64,000 nucleotides of DNA, taken from contig JAVSML010019047.1 in NCBI GenBank assembly GCA_038503035.1, positions 1 to 64,000 on the forward strand. Reading direction: 5' to 3'. Of this stretch, positions 38,701 to 49,200 are shown one piece after another. How positions within the stretch are numbered: position 1 is the stretch's first letter; each line of letters begins with the position of its first letter. The notes beneath the pieces were generated by a model. It made no database searches. It worked only from the letters and a program-made list of their open reading frames with translations, and was not told where the DNA came from. The translations under genes and the position numbers were made by a program. Origin of the DNA: Crocodylus rhombifer (lineage: Eukaryota > Chordata > Crocodylia > Crocodylidae).

Positions 38701-40211
38701 TACTCCTTTAATAGCCATGGATATACCATGACTATCATGACCATAAATATCATCGCAACTCCCTCCTGAAGGAAAACAGAAAGTATCTGCATGTTTTTTA
38801 TTAATATTTTTAACCTGGTTTTATAGCTACTTTCTTCCACAGAAGGCATGCCTGGCCTGACATGTTTACCTGCTTTGGCCTCCCTGCTGTTTACTTTTTA
38901 TAACAAATTCCTTCTCTAGCTGCCACTAATACCAGACAATTTTGGTGACAAGAAAATTGGTAAAATTTCCCAGGCTACTTCATTAGAACAAGTTAACTAT
39001 GCAACCCACCACAGGCTGCATCATATCCTGGATCTTCTCAAACCATGGAATAAAGAAATCACCTGTGTGTAAACCATCTCCTCTCTCACAGTGAACACAG
39101 CAAGGAAAATGGACCACATTGAGTTAGTAACTAACCGATTTCAGCCTGGTGACTTTGGTGGCAAGATTGTCTGCCATACGCTTGTTCTCAACATCTAACA
39201 TATCATCCATACCGTTCTGACCCTGGCCTGAAAGAGAGAGGAGGAGTCTTATCAGTTATGACACAAACATCATGTCAACTCATCACAGCTGGTGAGAGAA
39301 CTGGGATTTCTGTTTGCAGCGCCGCCACCACTTTGTTGTTAGTTAGGAGAGAAGGAAGGTTAGGTGACTCTGAGTACCATTTTAAGAACCTGTTTCCCTT
39401 ATCCCTCAAATGTCACCCTAAATGTATGATATGTATCCGAGACAAATTCATCAGACACCCAACATACATGCAAACCCTGAGCCTGCCTTAGCTACACAGG
39501 TGCAAATCTTGAGAGAACTTGGACTCAATTATTTATAGATATATTATGTGTGTGTGCATATACACCCCCCATCTATACCTAGATATGCAGACACACACAC
39601 ATACACGCACACATACACACACAGGTGTGTGCATCTGCGTATCCACATACAAACACGCATATATTTGTTCTTTGACACACGAGGATCTACAACGTGTACA
39701 AGACAGGTCAGCTAGTGTGCCGAAAGGGACCTAACAAGATACCTGCATCGGCAGCTGCCGACCCACTGCAAACGTATGCCCCAAGCCACGGGGGTCACTG
39801 CAGGACGAGTGGGGTGGCAGGGCGCCTGGAGCTCTTACCGAGCCAGTTATCAAAGGGGCCGGTTGAAACGTCTCCTGCCTAATACCTGCCCCACCAAGAG
39901 ATACAAAAAAAGAGATGTACTCCTAGCACCTAGGCAGCACTGGCAGGCGTGAAACACACCTAGTGCCAGCCTCTGACCTGCAAGCAGCCCAAGCAACCCC
40001 TGGCCAGGCAGGTGAGCGCGGTGGGAGGGCGGACACACAGCATCCCCCCCTCCCCCAACCCGGGCCGGGACCGGCAAAACAAAACCTCCCCCAACCATGT
40101 CCTCCCCACTCTCGGGCAGCCCCAGGGACCCCCCATGCAACCGCGCGAGCCCCCAGCAGGGATCCGGGGTGGGCTCCCCCGGCCGCGCTCACCGCGCCCC
40201 CACTCCGCCAT
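35602..40211 (-). CDS. BET1L: BET1-like Golgi SNARE (GS15)
   Basis: Four coding exons (40,193-40,211; 39,136-39,227; 38,238-38,294; 35,602-35,769, minus strand) splice to 111 aa ending in TGA, the same length as human BET1L. The SNARE core runs through VENKRMADNLATKVTRLKS and DIDKDAEDQNHYLDGMDSDF, with Q49 as the likely zero-layer glutamine of this Qc-SNARE. Residues 88-106 form the single C-terminal membrane anchor (CYVSVGLIVIFFILYYLV), followed by SKART. In mammals GS15 works with syntaxin-5, GOS28 and Ykt6 in intra-Golgi and endosome-to-Golgi transport. The start has a strong context (gccATGg) inside a CpG island. It is head to head with RIC8A and convergent with ODF3, as in human. Confidence 0.95.
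35770..38237. other. BET1L intron 3
   Basis: No repeat family or RNA gene could be named. A 183-codon plus-strand open frame at 36,259-36,810 has no recognisable domain and is antisense to the host gene; I treat it as chance. Intron 2 (38,295-39,135) likewise shows nothing. Intron 1 (39,228-40,192) has a CA-rich tract at about 39,590-39,640. Confidence 0.5.
38238..38294 (-). CDS. BET1L: BET1L coding exon 3 (residues 38-56)
   Basis: A 57-base phase-0 exon with an acceptor ending attag and donor gtaaga. It encodes LALDIDKDAEDQNHYLDGM, containing the probable zero-layer glutamine Q49. Too short to stand out as an open frame; found by alignment to the family. Confidence 0.93.
39136..39227 (-). 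CDS. BET1L: BET1L coding exon 2 (residues 7-37)
   Basis: The acceptor is ctctctctttcag and the donor gttagt on the minus strand. It encodes the N-terminal half of the SNARE helix (ENKRMADNLATKVTRLKS). Confidence 0.93.
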
Positions 40212-40700
40212 GGCCGCGGCCTGTCTTCGTGGCCGACCTCGCCCCGCCCCGCCGGGCCCCGGCTGCTGTGGGCGGAGCCACCGCGTCTCCTTGCTCCGCC
40301 CCGCACCGGGCTCCTGGCTCCACGCTGCATGCCGAGAGCCGGGGGCATAGAGGCTGGAGACTCGCCCATGGGGCTGGCTCCCTCTGTCCGCCCGAGCGGC
40401 AGGAGTCGGGGTCTCCAGTTATAGCAAGGGAAGATTAAGAAGTTAGTGAGGAAAATAAAACCACCTCACGCTAGGAAGGTAGCACAGCAAAGGAGGTCCC
40501 CTGGCAGGGAAACACTGTGTATCTGCGGCCATGAAGGCAGTTTTCCTCAAGCGCTCCCGGGGATAACAGCTCCTCGGCTGCCCGTCCAGGTGTTGGGGCT
40601 TAAAGGCCGCTTGATGGAAACGCCAGCCTCTCCCTAGCTCGCTCCTGCGGCCACACGGCTGAGGGCGGGCGGGCGAAACTCGGGGGCCTCCGAGCCTCGG
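39960..40700. promoter_or_regulatory. CpG-island promoter of BET1L, probably shared with RIC8A
   Basis: This is the only CpG-dense stretch in the window, with many CG pairs and GC-box strings such as ccccgccccgccgg (about 40,241-40,254), gggcggagcc (about 40,270) and ctccgccccgc (about 40,294). It spans the BET1L start codon. No TATA box is evident, as is usual for housekeeping genes. In human, BET1L and RIC8A are closely head to head, so this island may also drive RIC8A through a 5' UTR exon not resolved here. Confidence 0.75.
40193..40211 (-). CDS. BET1L: BET1L coding exon 1 (MAEWGR plus one base)
   Basis: A tiny coding part of 19 bases with donor gtgagc on the minus strand, lying in the CpG island. 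The codon for G7 is split 1+2 with exon 2. Automated gene finders often miss such an exon. Confidence 0.88.
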
Positions 40701-40866
40701 GGCTTGGGCCTGCCCCTAGGACACCTGCTAGAGGATTTGGGAAAGATCTGCAGCCCCGGTGGGGACGGAGGATGTTTGCCAGTTGTAGGGCCGCTGTGGT
40801 TCTTGGCTGACGCAGGGATTTGGACTCAATTTGGCAGGGAACGTGAAACACTTCTTAAAAAAAACA

Positions 40867-41022
40867 GGTCACCCAGAGAGGTGGTGGCCTCTCCATCCTT
40901 GAACGTTTTTAGGACCTGGCTAAAAGCCTTGGGTGTGATGACCTAGTGGGGGGATGGTCCTGCTTTGAGCAGGGGTTGGACTAGATGACCTCCTGAAGTC
41001 ACTTCCAGCCCTCATTTCCTAA
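40867..41022 (+). mobile_element. CR1 LINE 3'-end fragment, sense
   Basis: The sequence reads aggtcacccagagaggtggt, then gggttggactagatgacctc and ttccagccctcatttcctaa, the typical CR1 3' end of a non-ATTCTATG subtype. It is about 155 bases long and abuts the CpG island in the BET1L-RIC8A spacer. Confidence 0.8.
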
Positions 41023-41160
41023 GATGCCACTCATAAAAGCCCCTCGCCTCTCTGGCAGGTTTCCTGGGACATCAGGGCTGCAGCATCCCTCCAGCACTGC
41101 CAAAGGCAAAGGGCATGCCTGTCCAGCGCTGTTTGACTTCCTTTTTTCTCCCCTGTATAG

Positions 41161-42660
41161 CAGTGACTCTCAGGCAGGGGGCCATGGCACCCGAGATCCT
41201 TTTTAAGGGTACCACACCAGGCTAGGCTTGCAAATATCCACATGTGATGCACAGGATAGACCCAGTGACTTCAAAGAGGAATACGTAGCGGCAAGAGCCG
41301 GCATGCCTGCTGTGACAGTCGGGAGTTCTTGTGGGTGATTCTTTTATCAGACCTTCTGTGTGTGGTTGGGATAGACTAGTGCTTCTCAACCTTTTTAGTC
41401 TGAAGGCAGTCTCCATAGGGAGTGGCATTGGGATTATTGGACTGGACAAATTCTTGGGGGAAAAGGGCATCAGTAGCTATTGAGTACAGGAGTTAGGGGT
41501 TTAGCCTCTGACTTCAAAGTTCCTGGACCTTAAATGCTAAAGGCTGCAAGTGATGCAAGAAAGTAAATAAAAACCAACCCTAGTCTTGTCTCATTTACTC
41601 TCCCTTTCAGCATCCACTTTCTGTCACTGTGACACAGGCCAATTTGACACATAGGGTTAACGTGGACTTGATTACCACAAAGCAATAGTTACCCCCCGCC
41701 CCAGCCCCATAAGCAGTGGAACGGGGTGGGGCACCCGGGCCATAGCCTGACCAGCATTTAGCACGTTAATTTAGCTAGCCATGCAGTTAAAAAAATAGCT
41801 GTGCGGTTTTAGCCAGAATGGCAATTACACATTTGTGGGTTACATAAATTAATGTGCTACAAGTTTGTCGGGCCGTGGCCTGGGTGGCCCACCCCATTCT
41901 GTGGCCTATGCTCCCTGTTATTAGAGGGGGCTATTGGGTATATGTCAATTGATTTCAGGGGACAACAAAAGATAAAACAGAGTGAGGTCAGAGGTTCAAA
42001 ATGGGGGACAAGTGGGGGACACTGAGCAGAGTACACTGGACAGTGCCCAGGGAGCTAGTGGACACTGCCCAGTGAAACTGCCTGGAGATGTGAATGGTCC
42101 CCCTGGCCAGAGCCTCTGTGTGACAAAGGATCCACGGCCAAGGTGGACCTATAGTCTGACACAGTCAATGGCAATTCTTATGTTCTTACAGGCTGGAGGC
42201 AGCCCATCAGGAAAGACCAGCTTTTATTTTTCACTCATATTTAGACTACCGAAAAAAAATAGAGCAATTCTGTTGCAAAGAACTCACACAGGCCATTCCA
42301 GGTCTGAATGCTTTTAACACCATGGATTCCTTTCCTGACATCTCTGGGTTTATTTTGTGAATCCCATTAGCACGCTCAACAGGGACAACATTGTGTGGCA
42401 CCCCTGAAAGGATCTCAAGGCATCCCCGGGTGCCATGGCATCTTGGTTGAAAAGCATGGATGTAAACATCCAAGCTTCTGGGTATCCTAGGACCCTACCT
42501 CAGGCCTGTGGCCTTGCTGCATTCTTTGCAGCAGCAGAATAGCTTGATTCTTTTTTTCTTTAGCGGAAACATAAGTGAAAATGAAGAGCTGTCATTTTCT
42601 AAGGGCTGCCTTGAGTCTCATGAGGGTGTCTGGAGTCTGAAACAAGGTTGAGAACCACTG
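41161..42660. mobile_element. Candidate long or nested hAT element
   Basis: A left terminus cagtgactctcagg begins at 41,161 and a right terminus ggttgagaaccactg ends at 42,660. The flanks ctgtatag and ttgtaggg match at five of eight positions. Inside lie another terminus pair (left near 41,377, right near 42,459) and a separate inverted-repeat element at 41,723-41,895. Nesting is likely, but the partner assignment of the ends is uncertain. Confidence 0.35.
41723..41895. mobile_element. Inverted-repeat element inside the spacer
   Basis: Arms at 41,723-41,747 and 41,871-41,895 pair over 25 bases with four mismatches (ggggtggggcacccgggcc against its inverted copy). The AT-rich interior has cacattaatt-like strings. 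The shape is MITE-like; neither target-site duplication nor superfamily was determined. Confidence 0.45.
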
Positions 42661-42664
42661 TTGT

Positions 42665-43260
42665 AGGGATTCCTAGAAAATGAGGGTTGGAAAGGACCTC
42701 AAGAGGTCATTTAGTTCAGTGGTTCTCAACTTTTTTCTGTACCAGGACCCATTTGTAAATGTCGATGGCCAGTCTGGACTCACTCCCGACCCGCTGCCCC
42801 CAGGCCCTAGCCCCTCAGTGTGTGAGGCAATGGAGGCCTCAAGCAGCCCCTGGCAGGCTGGAGCTCTGCTAGCCTGCAAGGGAAAAACCCTGGTTTCCCA
42901 TGTTTTTTTCCTATCAAGGAGAATTCATTTTTAAAGTTTCTTGATCCATTTTCCAAGTTGGTTTGCGCCCCTTTCATATATTCTTGTGATCCATGGGTTG
43001 AGAAATACTGATCTAGTCCAACCCCCTGCTCAGACCAGGACCAGCCCCAACTACATCATCCCAGCAAGCCTTTGTCCAGCTGGGTTTTAAAAACCTCCAA
43101 GGATGGAGAGTCTGCCACCCCTCTGGGTGACCCGTCCCAGTGTTTTACTATCCTCCTCGGGAGAAAGTTTTCCTAATATCAAACCTAAACTTCCCTTACT
43201 GTAACTTGAGCACATTGCTCCTTGTCCTGTCATCTGCCACCACTGAGACCAGCCCTCCCC
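42665..43260 (-). mobile_element. CR1 LINE 3' part, antisense, split by a hAT insertion
   Basis: The left piece (42,665-42,716) reads gggttggaaaggacctcaag to the catttagtt string. The right piece (from 43,011) resumes with atctagtccaaccccctgct and continues through a recognisable CR1 UTR and ORF2 end (minus-strand KSCLT-like, NVLKLQ region) to about 43,260. The two pieces are contiguous in CR1 once the 294-base insert is removed. Confidence 0.8.
42717..43010. mobile_element. hAT-type element, 294 bp, inserted into CR1
   Basis: The termini are cagtggttctcaact and gggttgagaaatactg. The flanks atttagtt and atctagtc match at six of eight positions, both derived from the CR1 target atctagtc. The interior C-rich segment resembles 33,120-33,200. 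Confidence 0.85.
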
Positions 43261-44372
43261 TGGCAGGCAGGAGGATCCGCCCCTTGCATTTTGCAGAGTG
43301 CTCATGTTTTTTTGTATTCCTCTTGCTCATAGTGTGGGGCGGGGAACAGCCTAAACCCCTGACAAGGCTTCTGATCACTTACATGGCTGGCAGGCTGGTG
43401 GGTGATCTCTGCCCCGTCCCACAACCCCAAGCCTCCAGGTAAGGCAGCTCTTCCCTTTGCCTGGGTCTCCCCCCCAGCTTCCAGCCACCGCTCCCTGCCT
43501 CCTCTGGCTGAGAGCTGGGGAGGGTAGGGGCAGCAGCAGCATCCAGGAAATGAAGCAGGAAACCTGAGCCAGCACAGCTAAAGAGAAGGTAACTCGCTTG
43601 TCTTTTCTCCCTTGGATGACTCATGGCAGCTACACATCTCTGTCCACTTGGCCCCTTAAAATCCCAGCAGAGGTGGCCTTAAAATACAGCAGTTTGTTGC
43701 AGCCTTTGCCACACTTCCATGTAGATTCTCTCTGCAGGGTCCTTGCTTGCCTGAAATCGTCTCCATTTTGTCCCTTTTTTCCAGCGATCATCAAGTACTT
43801 GCTTCACAGGAAAATAGAAAGCCACATCTATATAATCATTCACTAATGCTGTGATCCCACAAAGGCTTCCTCAGAGGAGCTTTGCTACCAGGAGTATTTT
43901 CAGTTCCTCTCAATGGGATTGCTCCCAGATGTAAAGCTAAGCACATGAGTGAATCTCAGTAGGATGCTGGTCAAAAGGAGGAGCAGGAAACTAAGCCTCC
44001 TCCTGTTTTCTTAGGGGACTAAAGGTACCAAATAGTTCTGTTTTCTTAGGGGTTTGAACCCTGAGGAAAGAATGGCAATAAAGAGGAGGAGGGGGGGAGC
44101 TTAAACAAGCAGAATAAAAATTGCAAAGATTGAGGTCAGTGGTTATTATAGTCCATCTCCTGCATTGTTATGTGACACTGGACTGAGCAACATGCTGGAG
44201 AGGACTGTGTTAGGGATAAATCCTGTGCTGGTCCTAAAGGAAGGAGCTGTCTGTTCCATCTTTAATGTCTATGCCACTATGAAATCTCTTAGTTCATTGT
44301 GTGCATATGTGGGCATTGTGTTCCTGTTTTTCTTCCCAAATAATTCTATGTGGAGCAATGAGATGTCAGAGT

Positions 44373-44627
44373 GGGCGCATCTACAGGTGCACTTTAATGA
44401 ACAGTAGCCTATTTTACTGTGAATTAAAACGTCTCATAAAAACCATGCTAATATGCGAATGCAAAGTAAAAATAGGCTAGTGTGCTTTAAACATCGCTAA
44501 AAAAGCATGCACTTTCACTACTGCACATTAGGGTAGCCTAATGCACATTTATTTAGGATCTCAAATTTGAGGTACTAAATTTAATGCGCAGCAGGAAAAG
44601 TGCATTAATGAATGTGTAGACATGCTC
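44373..44627. mobile_element. Candidate MITE, 'catctaca' TIR family, copy 3
   Basis: The left end gggcgcatctacaggtgcac and the right end tgtgtagacatgctc are inverted relatives, with gcattaatg/ctttaatg continuing the similarity inward. Related ends occur at 580-911 and 3,452-3,693. An agt trinucleotide flanks both sides, which is suggestive but too short to prove a duplication. Confidence 0.5.
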
Positions 44628-44695
44628 AGTGTACATTAAACTGACACACTGACTTTAACTGCGGTAACTTTGTAGTCATGGCACAAACCATATGG

Positions 44696-44900
44696 CAGAG
44701 GTTCTCAAACTGGTCCGTGGACCACCACTGGTCTGCGAGCTCCATTCAGGTGGTCCACAGAAAGGGTTGCAGAACAATCAAAAATATCTGTATTTCGCCC
44801 TTCACTTGATTTATTTTTTCTGACAACGGAGATCAAGTGGTCCACTGAGACCCTCAGCAATTTTCAAGTGGTCTGCGAAAAAAAAGTTTGAGAACCACTG
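44696..44900. mobile_element. hAT-type MITE, 205 bp
   Basis: The left terminus cagaggttctcaaac and the right terminus gtttgagaaccactg are inverted repeats. The flanks ccatatgg and ctttgtgg match at five of eight positions. Internal strings tggtccgtggaccacc and gatcaagtggtccactgag add smaller palindromes. Confidence 0.75.
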
Positions 44901-46042
44901 CTTTGTGGTGTCTACATTGTGCATTGTGACTATGTAGACACATTTGAGTTGGTTTTAATCTAGCTAGCCTAGAGAATGAGAGCAGTGAAGTTACTGGCAC
45001 ATGTGTCAACCACTGATTACCCAAGTCTCTGGGTGGGTTTATATGGACCAAGCTGACGCTTCTGCTCTGGCAACATTGCTGCTGTCGGTACCTACGCTAT
45101 CTAGATCAAAGCCAGTCTGGGTATTTCTGTGCATGTTGCAGTCATGACTTTCTGTGGCAGTGTAGGGATAGATGTAGACGTTTGATTCTGTAGTAAGCAG
45201 CTCCCTTTGGAGTCTAGGATTGGGGCCTTGTGTCATTTTACACTACCTGTCTTCAGTACTATTGCAAAATTTGTCACATAGCTATAGAATCTTAAACCTT
45301 TGTGCTTTCACAAATGTGTGGAATCATACTGTGATTTATGATGTGACCCCTTATTATTATTTAAAGTCACAGCTTCAGCACTGTAAGCCTACGTGGTGCT
45401 TTATAGACACTTTAAACTCATGCCTAGCCTTTAAACATAAATGTGTGTCTAGTGGTTTACAACAGATCACTTGGCTTTTGGGATGGTGTAAACCTATTTC
45501 CTCCTGTATCATGAAGACACACACTTGTGTAGTTTGTTCAGCATGTCTTCCAACTTCCCTAATTACATAGCCTTTTGCAGGCCCCAAATATACCAGGCTG
45601 GATTTCTTTTTTAAGAAACTGCTGAGGAACTCTTTCATGCCACCTTTAAAAAACTGCTCCACCTTAATCCAGTCGGGATGGAGCTTGTCTATCGATGTTA
45701 CTTCCCAGGGATGTTTCTGTGTGTGTGGTTGGGGGGGGCGTTCCTCTGTGCAGTATGAGAAATCAGGACAGTCGGTGGAGGAGGAGGGCTAGTTCAGGGA
45801 GCTGTAGTTCTGTTCTGTGTTAATCCTCAGGCTGGGGGTGAGGGAGGTTTCCTAAGTGATTTAGTGGGAGGGCATATATTAAACACTGAAAGGCAAAGAG
45901 AGAAGGAAGAGGATTAAAGGGAGGGGGAGAGAGAGAGAAAGAGGAAGCGGGTGGCTGATTTTACTGGGGATGTCCATCTGCTTTGCTTTTTAGGTATAAC
46001 AGAGTAAGCAATCGCACTTGGTTTTCTTTTCTTCCCCCCCAG

Positions 46043-46142
46043 CTGTCTGAGTGGCAGGGTCCCCCTGCATCTGTAATAATCCAGCAACATAGCAAAGCCC
46101 CTCCCTGTCTCGCCTCAGATCTATATCTAAGCTGCTGGAGCA
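46043..46142 (+). other. RIC8A: RIC8A 5' UTR (3' part) behind a strong splice acceptor
   Basis: A near-ideal acceptor (ttttcttttcttccccccccag, ending at 46,042) precedes the coding start by 100 bases, implying a non-coding exon further upstream. TAA at 46,128-46,130 is in frame with the start and closes any N-terminal extension. Alternatively the GA-rich stretch at 45,900-45,960 could hold a local transcription start. Confidence 0.55.
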
Positions 46143-46226
46143 ATGGAGCTCAGGACTATGGTAGTGACTGTGGAAAGCGGGGAGCAAGACACAGTCCTCA
46201 AGGTGCTGCAGATCTACAATCAGGAG
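46143..46226 (+). CDS. RIC8A: RIC8A coding exon 1 (residues 1-28)
   Basis: Encodes [15 protein letters not shown] and ends at IYNQE with donor gtgagt in phase 0. The YNQE end matches the human exon boundary. A second methionine at residue 6 is a possible alternative start, but residue 1 aligns better with the family. Confidence 0.93.
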
Positions 46227-49200
46227 GTGAGTGAGTGTGGCAAGCTGCTGCTTGATGTCACCTTTCCCTATTTATAAGCAGGTTGGTAAGAGGATCTATG
46301 TTCTGGGATCTCTGTCAGGCACAAGGCAGGGTAGATCTGCACTTTATAGACTAAATCAGAGGTGTATACACTTTCAGCTTTCTGTGTCATCTGCCTCATC
46401 TACTTGCATTTGTCTGTGTTGCTTGTCTGGTTGATCTTTCCTTTTTCTTTCCAGCAGATCTTGCAAGTAAGGTTTGATAATGAGCATCTAGTAAACATCT
46501 CTTCCCTGCTTTCCTTGTGTACTGGAAGCAAAGCCTCTGTAGGGGATTTTCACATCTAGGGCCCATGCTAGAAAACTGAGTGCCAATGTGGGAGCTGAAT
46601 AATGAAGGAAGGTTTGAAGGCCTGAGGACGAGTGATGGATGAAGTTGAGTGGTTATGGCTTTCAATTAAGGAGCAAAAACCCCATGGGGATTTGCCAAAT
46701 ATGCATGTTCTGAAAGGTGATCATAAGAAAAATCTAAAATAGGATGCAAAAGGAGCAACCTGTTAGGAATGAGAGATTTTCACTGCTGGGCTAAAAACAG
46801 TTCAAAATATTTCATGAGTATACCGTCACCTTCAAAAACATGTATAGTTGTGCCCAGATAGATAATCTGTACAAGTGCAGCGAAACTTGCTTCAAGGAAG
46901 TTACACCAGAGAGACATTTGGCCCTGCAGATCTACATGACTCATTCTGCACCACTCCTAAGTAGGTGGAAAATGAGCAGAGAAAGCTGCAAATATTGTTG
47001 CAAAAGTGTCATTTACCAGGAAAAAAATGTGGGTACCACATCTGTTCCAATCAAGCAGTTCTACATGGGTAGAAATCTCACCTAAGAAACAGTAGATCCT
47101 CTTAAAGAATGACTTACAGCAGCAGTAGCAGAAACCCTGGCAGACAAAACATGAAGGAGAAAGTAGGAGAACAAAGAAGAAATTTGAAGAGGAGATAGAG
47201 ATATAAAAAAAGCCACCAAGACCTTGGTAGGTATATCAACCATAAGAAACCTGTTAGAGTATCAGGGAGAAAATGGAATGATCAGTGAGGATAAGATATT
47301 GCAGAACAGTGAAACAGTTTCTTTGTATTGGTCTTTACCATAGCAATTGATGGCGAGAAACATGCTCCAGACCTATTATTTTCAGGTAACAACTGGGCAT
47401 TTTTAGCATGGAAGGAACTTAATGTTAAGATACCCGAGAAATCCATAATAGCACTGTTGGAGTTTCATATTTTTCAAAGTTTCTGGAGAAGGCATAATTT
47501 GTATATGACACAGAATTATTTGAGGAAGTCAAGACTGCCAAAGATCATCAGGACTTCTTAAAGGACCTACCAAAAGGCATGCTCTAAAGCTCTTTGAAAT
47601 CAGTAGAAAGCCTATCATCGACTTCAGTGAGCACAGGATCAGACCTAAAGCTAGGTAATAAAGTAATATGGAAGCCAAAAATTTCATTGTAGTCTGGTAC
47701 AAGAATATGTACATTGGAAAGAACAAATTGAACTATTTAGACCTTGATAATACGTTCTAAATAAACTGTCATCAGGTGGTGGGGAGGGGGAATCCCTATG
47801 CAGTATTTATGAACAGCTCAATAAAATCTTTGATGCAATGTAGCATTGGTCAAAAACAATGAAAGGAAGTGCAAAGGATAATAATTTATGGCTTTTTTTT
47901 ATGCAGAAGGGGAGAGTAAATTATTGTAATAGTTATGTTTGGACTTAAAATGTATGAATTGGTGAGCCAAGAAATTAAAGGAGAACACATTTGAAACATT
48001 TTAGAAGGAAGTAATGCATAATGAACTAGTGGAACTCATTGCCATAAAATAGCATTGAGACAAGGTGGCTGAGTAGAATTAAAAAAGGATTAGACATTTA
48101 TTTGCATGCATGATTAATGAATTTCATTAGGTAGGCTAAAATATTGAAATCCACATTGAAAACTTGAAATCCTCATCCTTTGGAGCATAAATCAATTTAC
48201 TAACTGCCTGGGCTTGGAAAGAAAACCCCCACCACGGGCATGAATGTAAAATGGGCAATTATACATCATCCTTGGGAGCTTCTGCAGTGGACCACTGTTG
48301 GAAGCAGGGTACCTGAGTAAATGGATCATTGGTCTGATGCAGTAGGGCAACAATGGTGGGGACTGAGGGAGGGCTCATTGCATCCTCTACCCCTTGGACA
48401 CTTACAGATAGTACAGCCACAGTTTGGCACTGTGGTTTGTTTTCAGTTACCTGCGCAGGTGTTACTGCAACCTGCACCTGTGTTAGTAATCTAGGCTAGT
48501 AAGTGCCTTAGTGTTTGGTGAATGGAGTAGATACATATTTCTAGGTCATCCTTTTGAAGATGCCTCTTCCTGAGGTGTGGAAATTGTTTCATTCTTTTGA
48601 AAAAAAGGATCAGATTAGAAGTGTTATGCTTTGGATGCAGGCTTATGATTCTGATCATCTATCTACTGCAGTGAGTAGTGGGGTGAATCCTGTGATCCCT
48701 CCTCAGTTTTCAGTCATTCCTGACTCAGATAATGCTGCCACTGATTTCAGAAGGTCTCTGAAAAATGGCTAAGCAAAATCTGAATTGAGGACCTTGGAGT
48801 TTGGGTCTCTATATTTGAGTGACTATGTAAAATGTGCTAAAGAGAAGATGAAAACTTTTCTTTTTATGCTTTCCACCCAAAACTCATTATGAAAGTGAGA
48901 GTGAGTTATTTGGTTCATCCTGACTGTAGCTGTGCAATTAAAATGATCAGTGTCACAAAATAAGGTAGTAAATATACACTGCAAGCTGCTATGCAGTGCG
49001 AATGTATTTACGTATGCTGATCAGTTATGTTTAAAGAACATGTGTTGAATAACTGACATACTCTCAGATATCATGCTTAGGAGGACCCTAGACAGATTAG
49101 TGACAGGTTGGACTGAAAGAGTAGATAGTGAGTACTACCTGTATGAAAAATATGTAGATTTGGGCCATAACTGGGCACAGATAGGTTGGACAACATAGCT

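Larger units (their letters stand above)
41023..45900. other. Repeat-filled spacer between BET1L and RIC8A (possible RIC8A 5' UTR intron)
   Basis: No coding exon could be recognised. Insertions listed separately explain much of the greater gene distance compared with human. Stretches 43,260-44,370 and 44,900-45,900 show no named element beyond a G run (ggttggggggggcg) near 45,730 and weak ancient-repeat strings near 43,860-43,960. Confidence 0.5.
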
